Source of the DNA: Choristoneura fumiferana
Taxonomy: Eukaryota > Arthropoda > Insecta > Lepidoptera > Tortricidae
Reading direction: 5' to 3'
Assembly (NCBI RefSeq): GCF_025370935.1
Contig: NC_133498.1
Location: forward strand, 3,732,495-3,796,494
Length of the DNA: 64,000 nucleotides
The position numbers and the translations under genes were made by a program. The notes below the pieces were generated by a model that saw only the letters and a list, made by a program, of their open reading frames with translations, made no database searches and was not told where the DNA came from. This document shows positions 54,368 through 64,000 of the stretch, piece after piece (positions within the stretch are counted from its first letter, which is position 1; every line of letters starts with the position of its first letter).

Positions 54368-55015
54368 AAAACCGGCCAAGAGCGTGTCGGACACGCCCAA
54401 AATAGGGTTCCGTAGCTATCATGAAAAAATTAAGTAGTATTTTTCTAAGGATTTCGTATTTTATACGGAATCTTCCAAGAAGTTTAGGTATATTTTATAC
54501 CTTAGGCTGCTATTTACTCATAAACTACTAATAATTCTCAAGAAAACTTAGCCGTTATAGTTTTCCTTGAAAGTTTGATATACTTTCTACCATCCACTCG
54601 ATTTTCATGAAAATTTATTTATTTATTTATTGTCAAGTCATGTTCATTGCAATAAGATGTCCCATTAGTAATTTGCACTTTGAAGTTGAATATTTCGCAA
54701 ACAAAAAACTGAAACGGAAAATCGTCTTAGCAAACCCCTAATGGTTTTAAAAGACCTATCCACACTATAGGGTTGGGTGAGAAAATAAAAACACCCCCAT
54801 CTTACGTCTATTGGAGGTACTCTAAAAAAAATTTTTTTTTAATTTTTATTCTAATTACCATTTTGTCGGCATAGTTTACATATATATCCGTGCAAAATTA
54901 CAGCTATCTAGCATTGATAGTCCCTGAGCAAAGCCGCGGACGGACGGACACGCAGACAGACATGGCGAAACTATAAGGGTTCCGTTTTCCCATTTTGGCT
55001 ACGGAACCCTAATAA
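54368..55015. repeat. Lepidopteran interspersed repeat
   Basis: AACCGGCCAAGAGCGTGTCG to GGCTACGGAACCCTAATAAA. Same family as 26,265-26,960, with an extra ATTTATTTATTTATTGTCAA segment inserted near 54,612. Confidence 0.78.
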
Positions 55016-55168
55016 ATGAGTTAATCGCAAGCTAGAAATAACGTCAAACGAACCTCTCCATACTGACGCTATCTACCGATATTTCGCTTGTCAAGAAACC
55101 CTCATTGTAATAATACCGTAGAAAACTACCCTCATAGAGCGAGCTGTAATCATTGAATTAAGTGACAT

Positions 55169-58100
55169 CTAGTGAAGAGTAGCAGGAAACTTTCTTTCCT
55201 GCAACTGCAACGGTAGGCCACCTTTAATGTTCTGTACGAGCATAGCGGCCGGGTCCGATAGAGGCGTTCGCAGCGTGTTAACAGATGGCGCCACTGTGCA
55301 CGTGCGCAAGAGTGCGGCCAGCCCCACTAGCGACTGCATCAGGCCGAGGCGTCCGCCTGAAGATAAACAACGCTTTCTTACATATTAATGTATATGGTAT
55401 ACAGTGTTTAGTACAGTCACCAGCACCACTATCTGACACAACAAGCATAAATATCTCATACGAGTCTAATTCTACCGGAAGGACGTGTCAGATATTTTTG
55501 CAGGTGACTGTACAATTTGCTTTCAATGAGGGCTATCGCGTATGAATTCGCCACTAGAGGCGCAAGTGTAGCGTGAGGTCTCCGAAATGTCAAATCTCAT
55601 AGTTTTTGGGTGAGCTACGCGGGTTTATTTATAATTAGAATAATTTTGTAAATATTTTGCAATATCTAAAATTAATTTTGGCAAATATGCGTTCTGGGGC
55701 AATGAATGTCTGTGTTTTGAGACAGTTTTGTCTTTCGTAAACCTTTGTCCTCCCTTTTTTCCGAACAAAACGGGGACATTGCAACACTGTGGCATGCTCG
55801 ATATTTTTATGGTACGGTTTTAAGGTGTATTAGATATGATTTTAATCTAAACTTTAATTTCACACCCGTAAAAACAGACTTTGAAAGCCATACTTAAAAA
55901 CCTCACGCAACAGTGCGCCATCTATTGAGACAAAAAACGATAGCCCTCATTAGTGTTTTTACAAGTTTTTTTTAACTTGCCCTGTTTGTTGGATTAAATC
56001 TTGCAAGTTCATTTTGATCCCTTTACAGTAGTAGTCTGATTGACTTGAAATGTGGTATACCTACATATATTATGTACGTTGGATGACACCGCAAGTACAG
56101 TAAATAAAACCGGCCAAGAGTGTGTCGAACACGCCCGAAATAGGGTTCCGTGGCCATTACGAACAAAATAAGTAATATTTTTCTAAGGATTTCGTATTTT
56201 ATACGGAATCTTCCAAGTTTAGGTATATTTTATACCTTAGGCTGCTATTTACTCTTAAACTACTAATAATTCTCAAGCAAACTTAGCCGTTATAGTTTTC
56301 CTTGAAAGGTTGATATATTTACTACCATCCCGAAGTTTTTCGAATTTTTCCGCCCACCTTTTTAGATTTTAGAGGGGGGGGGACGCTCGATTTTAATGAA
56401 AATTTGCATTTCAAAGTTGAATATTTCGCAAACAAATCATTGAATTGAAAAATCGTCTTGGCAAACCCCTAATGGTTTTAAAAGACCTATCCAACTATCC
56501 CACACTATAGGGTTGGATGAGGAAAAAAAATCACCCCCACTTTACGTCTATGGGAGGTATAGTTTACATATATATCCGTGCAAAATTACAGCTTTCTAGC
56601 ATTGATAGTCTCTGAGCGTCTAGTCTACCTCCTAATGGTTTAAAAAGGCCTATCCAACGATACCCAATACTATAGGGTTAGTCGAGAAAAAAAATTACCC
56701 CACTTACGTGACCCTAAAATTTTTTTTCCTACCATTACGTCTGCGCAGTTGCTACATATTATTTCTGACGTGGAAGGACAGACGGACAGACAGACAGAAG
56801 CAGACAGACAGACAGACATGGCGAAACTATAAGGGTTCCGTTTTTGCCATTTTGGCTCTGGAACCCTAAAAAGTAGTCGTATAAAAAGCTTGTATTTTAT
56901 AACAGGAACTTATTTTAAGTTGTAAGATCGGTGAATTCTAATAAGCTGCGATAAACTTTCAAGTAAGAGATTAAGGATTAACCTTACCTATACAAGATCT
57001 GGGGCCTCCTCCGAATGGAAAGTACACATGATTCGGGATGCTGCTCACTCGCTCGGCGCTAAAACGTTCTGGAATGAACTTCTCTGGTTCTTCGAAATAT
57101 TTCTCGTCGTGGTGGAGAGCTTGCACTGGGACCAGCACGTAGACCCCTTCGTCTATGGTCAGGTCCGTGCCAGGGAAGGTGTATTGACGCGCGCATCGAC
57201 GGATCAGGAAACCCACGGACGGAAACATCCGGATGCCTTCTCTGGAAATTATGAAATAATATTTTGTTTGTGATTTGAATCAGCGGTACGAGGAAAAGCT
57301 TTCAAGTTTCTAGATTCGGGCGAGATCTGAGGCCGTATTTGTCTAATATATCTAATGTCGGAAAGAAGTGGTGCCTCTTTTATCAGATTTCATACATAGT
57401 ATGCAGTGTCCCACTAACTTGCTCAATTCTTCCTCTAACGTAAAGTAACCCCCGTAACGTATGTAATTAGATTTGTTGAATAGCATAATTATGATGAAAA
57501 TCAGAACTAACTTACTTGAAGCACATCTCCAAATACTTCATCTCTTTGACGGCGTCGTAGCAGAGTTTGTTGTCGTACCGACTGAGGACGTGGTCGATCT
57601 CCTGCTGGCACTTGCGCTGCGCCTCCGGGTGGAAGGCGAGCTGGTGCAGCGTGTAGCTGGCGGCTGACGAAGACGTCTCAAAGCCTGCCGCGAAGAATAT
57701 GAACACCTGAGCAGCTATCAGCATATCGTCTAGCTGCAGCTCTGCTTTCTGCGGAGTTCCATCGGGATTCCTCCTTTCCAAAGACTCTCCAATGATCACA
57801 CCTTGCCCTTTTAACTCGAAAAACAAATCTATAAAGTCGTTTCTTTGTGATGGCTTATAATTTCTCTGCTCCATAATACTTTTCACTATTGAAACAGTAT
57901 TTTTTTCCACCCCCGGGTGCAATATGTGAAGATGCTTAAACGTTTCTGGAAACATCCACTTCAGTCCCGAAACGATAGCTCCTCGCGCGGTAACTGTGAA
58001 AATCTGTTTTCCTAACTGACGAAAAATTGAGTTTTCATCGTCGATGGAGTCGGCATCGATGCCGAAGCCGCAGACGCCGATGAAGTCGGTGGTGTAGCGC

Positions 58101-58630
58101 GCCATGAGGTCGCGCACGTCCAGCTCCGCGCCTTTCGCCGCGCCCGCGCGCGCCATGTGCTGCAGGCGCTCAGTCCTCTCCACGATCAGCGGGAACATCG
58201 CCTTCAGCTTGCCCGACGTGAACGCCGGCGTCAGCCGCTGACGCAGCAGCTTCCACAGGTCACCATCGGCAAAGAACAAGTTCTTCATCATCGGTTCTAT
58301 AACAGTCTTGTGGTGATTCAACCCTCTTGCGTAGAAATAGTTAAAGTCTGATACCAACACATGCTTTATCAGTTCTGGATCCCGTATAAGTAGGGAGACT
58401 GCGTGCCCCCCGAAGTATCCAACGTATTTTTCGTTCGGGTATTTTTGGTACAGCTCCGCAAGGTATTGCGCAAAGTTGACTTTCTGGAAGAAGACTCGAC
58501 GAATGCTGCCGATGAAAGGTACTGGTTTATCATATTTTACACCTCTGGTTTTCCAGTAATCATGGTTTCTTGTACTCCATAAATAAATTAAATAGACCGT
58601 CACCCCAAACGCTACGAACAGAAACATGTT
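55169..58630 (-). CDS. Cytochrome P450 (clan 3, CYP6-like), gene 2, three exons
   Basis: Minus-strand exons 58,630-57,516, 57,241-56,988 and 55,356-55,169, with GT-AG introns of 274 and 1,631 bp, give 518 residues. The intron positions and phases (2, then 1) equal those of gene 1, and the first exons have the same length (1,115 nt). The N-terminal anchor is MFLFVAFGVTVYLIYLWS. Helix C is DLWKLLRQ, helix I is AAGFETSSSA, ExxR is EGIR at 373-376 across intron 1, then PEKFIPERF, and the haem loop FGGGPRSCIG has Cys455. The first codon of exon 3 gives GRLG where the other genes have ERLG. The C-terminus extends to LQERKFPATLH. An in-frame ATG 16 codons upstream (58,678) would place polar residues before the anchor and is less likely. 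Intron 2 holds an interspersed repeat and a MITE. It is divergently oriented to the pseudogene at 59,794. The substrate is unknown. Confidence 0.9.
55412..55512. mobile_element. 101 bp MITE (TACAGTCACC) in intron 2 of P450 gene 2
   Basis: TACAGTCACCAGCA and TGCAGGTGACTGTA at the ends; TATCTGACAC and GTGTCAGATA inside form a second inverted pair. TA-flanked, Tc1/mariner-like. Confidence 0.75.
56107..56872. repeat. Interspersed repeat in intron 2 of P450 gene 2
   Basis: AACCGGCCAAGAGTGTGTCG to CTCTGGAACCCTAAAAA, with part of its central section (CCTAATGGTTT.AAAG..CTATCCAAC) present twice (near 56,468 and 56,630), making it longer than the other copies. Confidence 0.78.
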
Positions 58631-59793
58631 TCCTTTTCTTTTCTGGCTGTGTTTCGATATAAAATAGAAATTATTCACTCCCGTGTTGTGTTATCAAGAA
58701 CAAAAGACAAACTAGTTTATAATAATAGTTCTTTCCTTGAATAACAATTGGATCGCGTGATTGGGCTAGAAATAATGTTACTTGTGTAAAAACATAATGA
58801 CAACTCAACAAACGACCTCATTTAGTTAATCGGCTCAAAGTTTTTTTGCAATAACATGCAGTAAGTAAGCAAGCATTTATTGAAGTTTTGTGCAGCAAAT
58901 ACTCATATTCTTACGATACTGGATAAATGCAGTGAAATAGACTGACACAAGTGACATAATGTTGTTACTTTACACCTGCCAACTTGTGAGTTAAGCGCAT
59001 CAGATCAGTATAATACGTATTCAGAACTGATATAGGTTCTGCAGTGCCTCGACCAGTTTTATTAGTATTATCGCTTCTAGATTTCTATACTATATTGTAC
59101 ATTAAGTAATCTGTAGAAAGTCATAGAGTATGATGATCTACTGGTAATGGTGCATTTGACAGTACTTAGTTTAAATGTGCAATATGGGGCCATTAATAAA
59201 TAATATTATCTATCTTCTATCTATACATAGGAATAAATCTGTAGAAAGTCGGTGTCTGTGCATTGGAAATATTTAAGAAAACTGTTACTGGGGGCCTAAT
59301 TAGCGCAAATAGAACCCAATACAAGGATTTTTAGAATAATTGTCTTTTTGCTTGTGCATTTTGCACACGCTAATCTCAGAAACCACTCAACGTAGAAGGA
59401 TGCGGTTTTCACTGATGTGTTGTCCTTGCCTTGGATTAACATTTTATTTTGCATTTATTTAAAATAAAAAATAAAATATGCGTAAAGTTAAAGTAAAGCA
59501 GACTAAAAAAATGTTAATATTATAGTGAACCAATTAAAAACAAGATGTATGTGGATTTAAAAGGTACTTGTATAATATGCGATAAAGTTCTTATTTAAAG
59601 ATAAATTTTGCAGCGAAAATTGTGATTGCTTGCGTTAGTTTAGTGGCAGTGCGTGCTTGCTCGCTGAGTACTTAGCGACCGCTCGCACTGCCGTGACGTG
59701 ACGTTACCGTTATCATCAAATTATGAAATGATCGAAATTTCCGACCTTGTAACGCAATTAAAACTAAAATTAGATTAAGACCGTGACATAAAC
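58631..59793. promoter_or_regulatory. Intergenic region between divergent P450 starts
   Basis: 1.16 kb separates the start codon of gene 2 (minus) from that of the gene 3 remnant (plus), so it must hold the gene 2 promoter and what is left of the gene 3 promoter. No clear TATA box or xenobiotic-response motif could be picked out by eye. GTAGAAAGTC occurs twice (59,113 and 59,234). Confidence 0.4.
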
Positions 59794-60284
59794 ATGATAG
59801 AGCTAGTGGTAATCGCTGTTGTTTTGGTATTGTATGTATTCAGCACACAAGGCCTTGACTACTGGGAGAAGAAAGACGTCCGCCATGAGAAGCCGCTACC
59901 ATTCGTCGGAAGCGTGGGAAGAATCATCAGACAGAAGATGAGCATGACAGAATACTTCACGGAACTGTACAAGAAATATCCAGAAGAGAAGCTCGTTGCG
60001 TACTATTTTTCGAGAGAGCCAGCTGTTGTTTTGAGAGACCCGGAGCTTGTAAAGCATGTGCTAGTGACAGACTTCCAGTATTTCTATCGTCGAGGAATCA
60101 ATTATCATAGGGATGTTACCGAACCGATGTTGAAGAACCTGTTCTTTGCGGATGGTGACCTGTGGAAGCTGCTGCGTCAGCGGCTGACGCCGGCGTTCAC
60201 GTCGGGCAAGCTGAAGGCGATGTTCCCGCTGATCGTGGTGAGGAACTGAGCGCCTGCAGCACATGGCGCGCGCGGGCGGGAGCA

Positions 60285-61030
60285 TCTTTTCTGCATTTAA
60301 AAACTCTAATTATATCACTAGCATTGCTCCATAGAATCACTCCATAGCGCAGGTGTGACATAACATAGGAATGAAATGCTAGAAGAGCAGACTTTTCGGA
60401 ATCTTCTGGAGGTGTCATGACCACATGATCCACATGATTTTGCCAGTTAGTGTGACAATCGAGAAATATGCCCAGAAATTTAGTCCCATTAACATTTTCC
60501 AAGCCACAGCCCTTGTAGCTGACCTTGATATGTGTTGCACTACCCTGCGCCGCATGAAACTTAACCTAGAGATCATTATTTTCCATCCAAACATTTACAT
60601 CACGAAAGACCTGGTTGACTTCATCACAATAATTTTGATTGCATTGATCACTGCGCACTACAATTGAGTAATCATCTGCGAATAGCAATATTTTATCCTT
60701 TTTTTTATTGATAGTAGGTAAGTAAGTCATTGATAAACGCAAGAAACAGCAAAGGACCCAGGATACTTTCCTAAGGTACTCCAGTCCTTGATGTTTGATA
60801 ATTTTACTTAAATGTATTTGTGGTAAAAGCCACGAGTAGCAGTTGCCTGTGATACCATAGCTGTAGAGCTTAGCCTAAAGCTTTTTGTGACAGACTCGAT
60901 CAAATGCTTTCGACATATCTGAGTATAAAGATCGCGGAAACTGGGACCCTATTATTCCTACACTGGCTAATAATATTGAGCAGCTCATAGATTGCCAGGG
61001 TTGTTGATTTTTTTTGGTCTAAATCTAAAT
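60285..61030 (-). mobile_element. Non-LTR retrotransposon fragment inside P450 gene 3
   Basis: The minus strand encodes reverse-transcriptase blocks in order from high to low coordinate: DMSKAF (about 60,915), a WVLCCF...LRLSMTYLP-type segment (the usual GPLLF-INDLP block, shifted in frame; about 60,730), FADDYSIVV (about 60,680), then GTKFLGIFLD and SHLRYGVILW (60,300-60,500). It ends at the P450 junction at about 60,285 without a poly(A) tail, so both ends are truncated or rearranged. CR1/Jockey-like. Confidence 0.78.
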
Positions 61031-61985
61031 TGTGCGATTGTCAACACATTGTTTATGTTGTGTTATGATTTATTTATTTATTAACATAAAAATACAATTT
61101 ATTGGTCAAGGAATTATTAAGCCGCAGTACGGGTTGTATCGAGTCTTGTGCGGCCGGGATCCCATCCCGAATCGGCCTATTTAGTCACGAGCGCAAGTGT
61201 CGTCGTGATGCTACTTTAATCATTTGTAAATAAATGATGTCAAGGCCTATTATTATTATTAGCCTTTATGACAAATTAAATTTTTATGACTGACGAATGG
61301 CTAGTCTTACTGAATTAATTAATAAACTGTTTCCTTTTTTCTTTTCTTGATTCCATTTTTACCGTTAAGAGCCTAAGTAGACGGGGTAGTTTTTTTTGAA
61401 CAGACGACATGCGTTTTATCATCATCATATTATTAGCCATATCCACTGTTGGATGTAGACCTCCCCCATAGACCTACAGTTGCTTTGGTTGAAAGCTGCC
61501 TACATCCACCGTAAACCCGCAGCTTGAACCAAGTTAACCTCGTTGGTGGACTTCCTACGCTGCGGTTGCGGATCCGCTGTCTCCATCGAGATCTTTTCAG
61601 TCTCAACGGCTATCTACAAGTGCTATATGGGCAAGCCCATAATCACTTCAACGAGCTAATTCGCTTGGCTATGTCGGTGACCCTCGTTCTTCTACCGTAT
61701 CTCTTCATTTCTGATTCGATCCCGCAGAGAAACCCCGAGCATATGGGAGTACTCTCCATCATAGCTCTGTTCTGTGACCAACTGTTAGCCTATTTATAAG
61801 GCATATAGTGAAGCACCACGTCCCGAATCCATGTGTCATCGATGTTAAGTATCACACAGTGGTCTTCAACCAGTGTGTGATGACATGCGTTTATGGCGCC
61901 GAAGATATTCAAAAAGCTGGTAGAAAAGTGACGAAATAGTTCAAAGCGTTTTAAAAATACCATTGGCCTTAATTAACGTTCGCAG
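61031..61985. other. Repeat-derived DNA between P450 gene 3 remnants
   Basis: 61,080-61,260 contains AT-rich sequence and TTATTATTATTA. 61,430-61,800 (TCCACTGTTGGATGTAGACC, CATCCACCGTAAACCCGCAG, TTCGCTTGGCTATGTCGGTG) is a dispersed lepidopteran repeat, probably an RTE 3' region. The missing P450 exon 2 was looked for here and not found. Confidence 0.55.
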
Positions 61986-62149
61986 GCGAGCGTCTGGGGC
62001 TGATGCAGTCGCTGGCGGGGCTGGCGGCGCTCCTAAGCCAGTTCCAGGTGGCACCCTCGGCGAACACCCTCAGGACACCCTTGAAGGATCCTGCGGGACA
62101 CGTAGTCCAGAGCATTAAGGGAGGAGTGCCTTTGTCTTTGACTTTTTAG

Positions 62150-62572
62150 AAAAAAACAATTTTTTTTTTTACTTTCGTACAGAAAAGATTAAAGCGTTTA
62201 GCTTTCGAAAAACCAGTAAGCTTCGTGTGATGAAAATGCAAAATGATGGCGGCAGCACCCGACATAAATCCCGAAAAACAAAAACATACATACAAGACGT
62301 AATTAAATAACTGCATGAAAACCTGAAAGTATTTTGTTCCGAATCGAGAGTAGAATCGATTATACTTTAAAGCAGTTTGTGTTTTTTTAAATTCCATTTT
62401 TACTGTGACCAGTCTAAAAGTTACGAATACAGCGTTTGCTAAGTAATTACCTAAATATTTTAACGAATTGTTGGTACTATTTTTATTATTATCAGCCTGG
62501 ATTGATGTCCCACTGGTGGGCAAAAGTCTCCCCCCCCCCAAGTCCTCCATTTCCCCCCCAACCAAAGCAGCA
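62150..62572. other. Unassigned DNA downstream of P450 gene 3
   Basis: AT-rich, ending in a (C)n/(CCCCAAG) stretch at about 62,529-62,560. The 139-codon minus-strand open frame has no recognised domain and crosses low-complexity sequence, so it is not called. Confidence 0.4.
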
Positions 62573-62683
62573 GGGCTACTTCGAAATTCGAAAATCCCGC
62601 CGATGCTAATATTATTTACTTAATAAGAGAGTGCGAGGGACGGCACAATACGAACTTCGATTTTCTAATTTCGGAGTAGCCTC
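62573..62683. mobile_element. Diverged TIR MITE (GGGCTACTTCGAAATTCG)
   Basis: GGGCTACTTCGAAATTCGAAAAT and its inverted partner ATTTTCTAATTTCGGAGTAGCC (given in parts: ATTTTCTAATTTCGG + AGTAGCC). Same type as the array MITE at 6,632-6,760. Confidence 0.6.
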
Positions 62684-63067
62684 CCAGCCTGAGGCCAGTC
62701 GTCGAGAAATACATTGTTGGTATATACTATTTAGATAATTTAAAACTGGCCGTTTTTCTATCAGTATAAATTTTCTTTTAACCGCGAAGCAAAAACCGCA
62801 AAACAAATTAAGAGTGTAGAACTTGTGTAGAATGAGTAACCATTTAAAAAAAATGATAATAACTAGATTGTGGTCTGTCTGAGGTTTTCAGTTTTAGAAT
62901 TAAGACCTTGTGTGATGAGATGAAACTGCAGCCGGTTATGGTGTAAGTTTTTGTAAGAGTGGGTTGAGGAAAGCGCTTATCGCCAGAAGGGAACTGTTCT
63001 GTTCTGATCTTGATAGGGTATCGTATCATTATGAGCGATTAGAAATGGGCTTTTGTTAAACCCACAT

Positions 63068-63491
63068 ATGCCCTGATCACACGTACCGAGTTAGAGTGGC
63101 GAGAGAGTGTCCTCGGCCGAGTGCTCGGTTCGTGTGTACTATGTGACGAGTACTCGCCTAGTACTCGGCGGAGCAAAATGGCGAGCGAGCCACTCGGACC
63201 CTGGTTTGTTTACTAGGCCGAGTGCCCACCCCCGCACTCCTCTCAGCATACCCCGCGCCGACTCGCTCGCCACTCGGCAGGTATGAACTCGTTCACTCGC
63301 CACTCGCCAGTACGTCCAAAGATACAGTATATATGTAGCGTCGTCGTAGCGACCGGCCGCGCAACCGCGTATTGGCCATTGTCACCAGGAAAAATCAAAA
63401 TGCGTGTAAACACCTACTCGCCCACCCTATTCTCTCGGCCGAGTACCAATTTGCTGTCTCGCCATGCTACTCGGTACGTGTGATCAGGCAT
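63068..63491. mobile_element. 424 bp MITE with repeated CTCGGC motifs
   Basis: Ends ATGCCCTGATCACACGTACC and GGTACGTGTGATCAGGCAT are inverted complements (one-base difference). The interior holds many copies of ACTCGGC/GCCGAGT and CACTCGCC in both orientations. There is no coding frame. Subterminal motif clusters of this kind are often transposase-binding sites. Confidence 0.75.
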
Positions 63492-63599
63492 AAGCACAAT
63501 ACAAGTAACTATTATATTACTTGTATGTGACATAGGTCCTATGATCTCGGCTCAAAGCAACAGAGAAGTGCTATATCGAATTCTGATCCGATTGACTGT

Positions 63600-64000
63600 A
63601 ATTTTTTGAACGCGCGCAAGAAATTTGGGTATTCTATTTGACAGCGAACTGTACTTTTAAAGTCATATTATAGGTTTGGTCAAGTCATGCTTCTACCGCC
63701 TAAAAGTCTTATATCAGATTCGAAACCTCCTTTGTGAGAAAATGCATATTACACTTTGTGAGTCACTGATTCTGTCTAAGGTCAAATTAGTATACGGACC
63801 AAGGTTGCAGTCGGCGACTCGTCGTTTGGTTGAGCGTTTCCAAAATGCTTGCTGTCGTTTTTGTTTCGTTGTTCCACCAAGAAGACATATAACGCCATAT
63901 CTCAACAGCTAACATGTTCTCTCGAAGACACTTACATCTTGCAAGTCTTCTGTTTGATATCGTGAACTTCAAAAGGCCTAAATTATCTTTTTTTTTACTA
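63600..64000 (+). mobile_element. Non-LTR retrotransposon fragment running off the window
   Basis: NLGILFDSEL-like codons near 63,622, then a frame with VKSCFYRLKVLYQIRNLL, CESLILSKVKLVYGPRL and RFQNACCRFCFVVPPRRHIT: the C-terminal part of a reverse-transcriptase protein. Continues past 64,000. Confidence 0.75.

Larger units (their letters stand above)
59794..62149 (+). pseudogene. Cytochrome P450 gene 3, broken (exons 1 and 3 only)
   Basis: Exon 1 begins at 59,794 with a good anchor (MIELVVIAVVLVLYVFS) and reads as a P450 for about 150 codons, including DLWKLLRQRLTPAFTSGKLK. A single extra A near 60,246 then shifts the frame to a stop at 60,249. Homology to gene 2 continues to about 60,284, where a minus-strand retroelement takes over. 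The rest of exon 1 and all of exon 2 (helix I, ExxR and the haem loop) are absent. The last exon survives at 61,986-62,149 behind a CAG acceptor, with ERLGLMQSLAGLAALLSQF and a tail ending VPLSLTF. Without haem ligand or helix I it cannot encode a working enzyme. Confidence 0.88.

Noticed and set aside
62146..62565. 139-codon minus-strand open frame
   Set aside because: Low-complexity start over a C-run, no recognised domain and no homologous frame elsewhere in the window.

Overview
The window reads as nuclear DNA of a moth or butterfly (Lepidoptera). The evidence is intron-containing microsomal P450 genes of CYP6/clan 3 type, intronless secreted S1A serine proteases, and a dense load of SINEs, non-LTR retrotransposons and foldback MITEs that I recognise as lepidopteran types from memory. 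There are no operons, CRISPR arrays, rRNA genes or free-standing tRNA genes. The species cannot be named from the sequence.

Layout. (1) 1-22,307: a head-to-tail array of roughly 6.2 kb units starting at 1, 7,320 and 13,549, with a stub at 22,215. Units 1 and 2 each carry one intact protease gene (2,093-2,914 and 9,432-10,250). In unit 3 about 3 kb including the protease is missing, and a decayed Ty3/gypsy-type LTR element (14,580 to about 19,490) sits in its place. (2) 22,308-24,715: nested non-LTR retrotransposon pieces, a SINE and a palindrome-rich repeat. (3) 24,716-36,660: two tandem units, A and B, each with a protease on the minus strand (A intact; B frameshifted near its start) and each with a decayed, fragmented protease relic on the opposite strand. 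(4) 36,661-44,625: a large inverted duplication centred on ten Ns at 36,926-36,935. The right arm repeats unit B, then the 22-24.7 kb region, in reverse, and carries an intact protease at 37,536-38,363. (5) 45,421-62,149: a P450 cluster with one plus-strand gene (three exons), one minus-strand gene (three exons) and one plus-strand pseudogene whose first exon is frameshifted and cut by a retroelement, although its last exon survives. (6) 62,150-64,000: MITEs and the end of another non-LTR retrotransposon.

How the genes relate. The proteases are one recently amplified family, with the same signal peptide, activation site and roughly 200 bp of 5' flank, and an unusual substrate-pocket region. 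The P450s share identical intron positions and phases and near-identical GC-rich stretches, which suggests gene duplication with conversion. Digestive and detoxifying roles are plausible for such families but are inference. No wholly new system is evident. The most unusual points are the large palindrome at an assembly gap, the protease birth-and-death history, and several mobile elements whose exact ends are revealed by empty copies of the same site inside the window.
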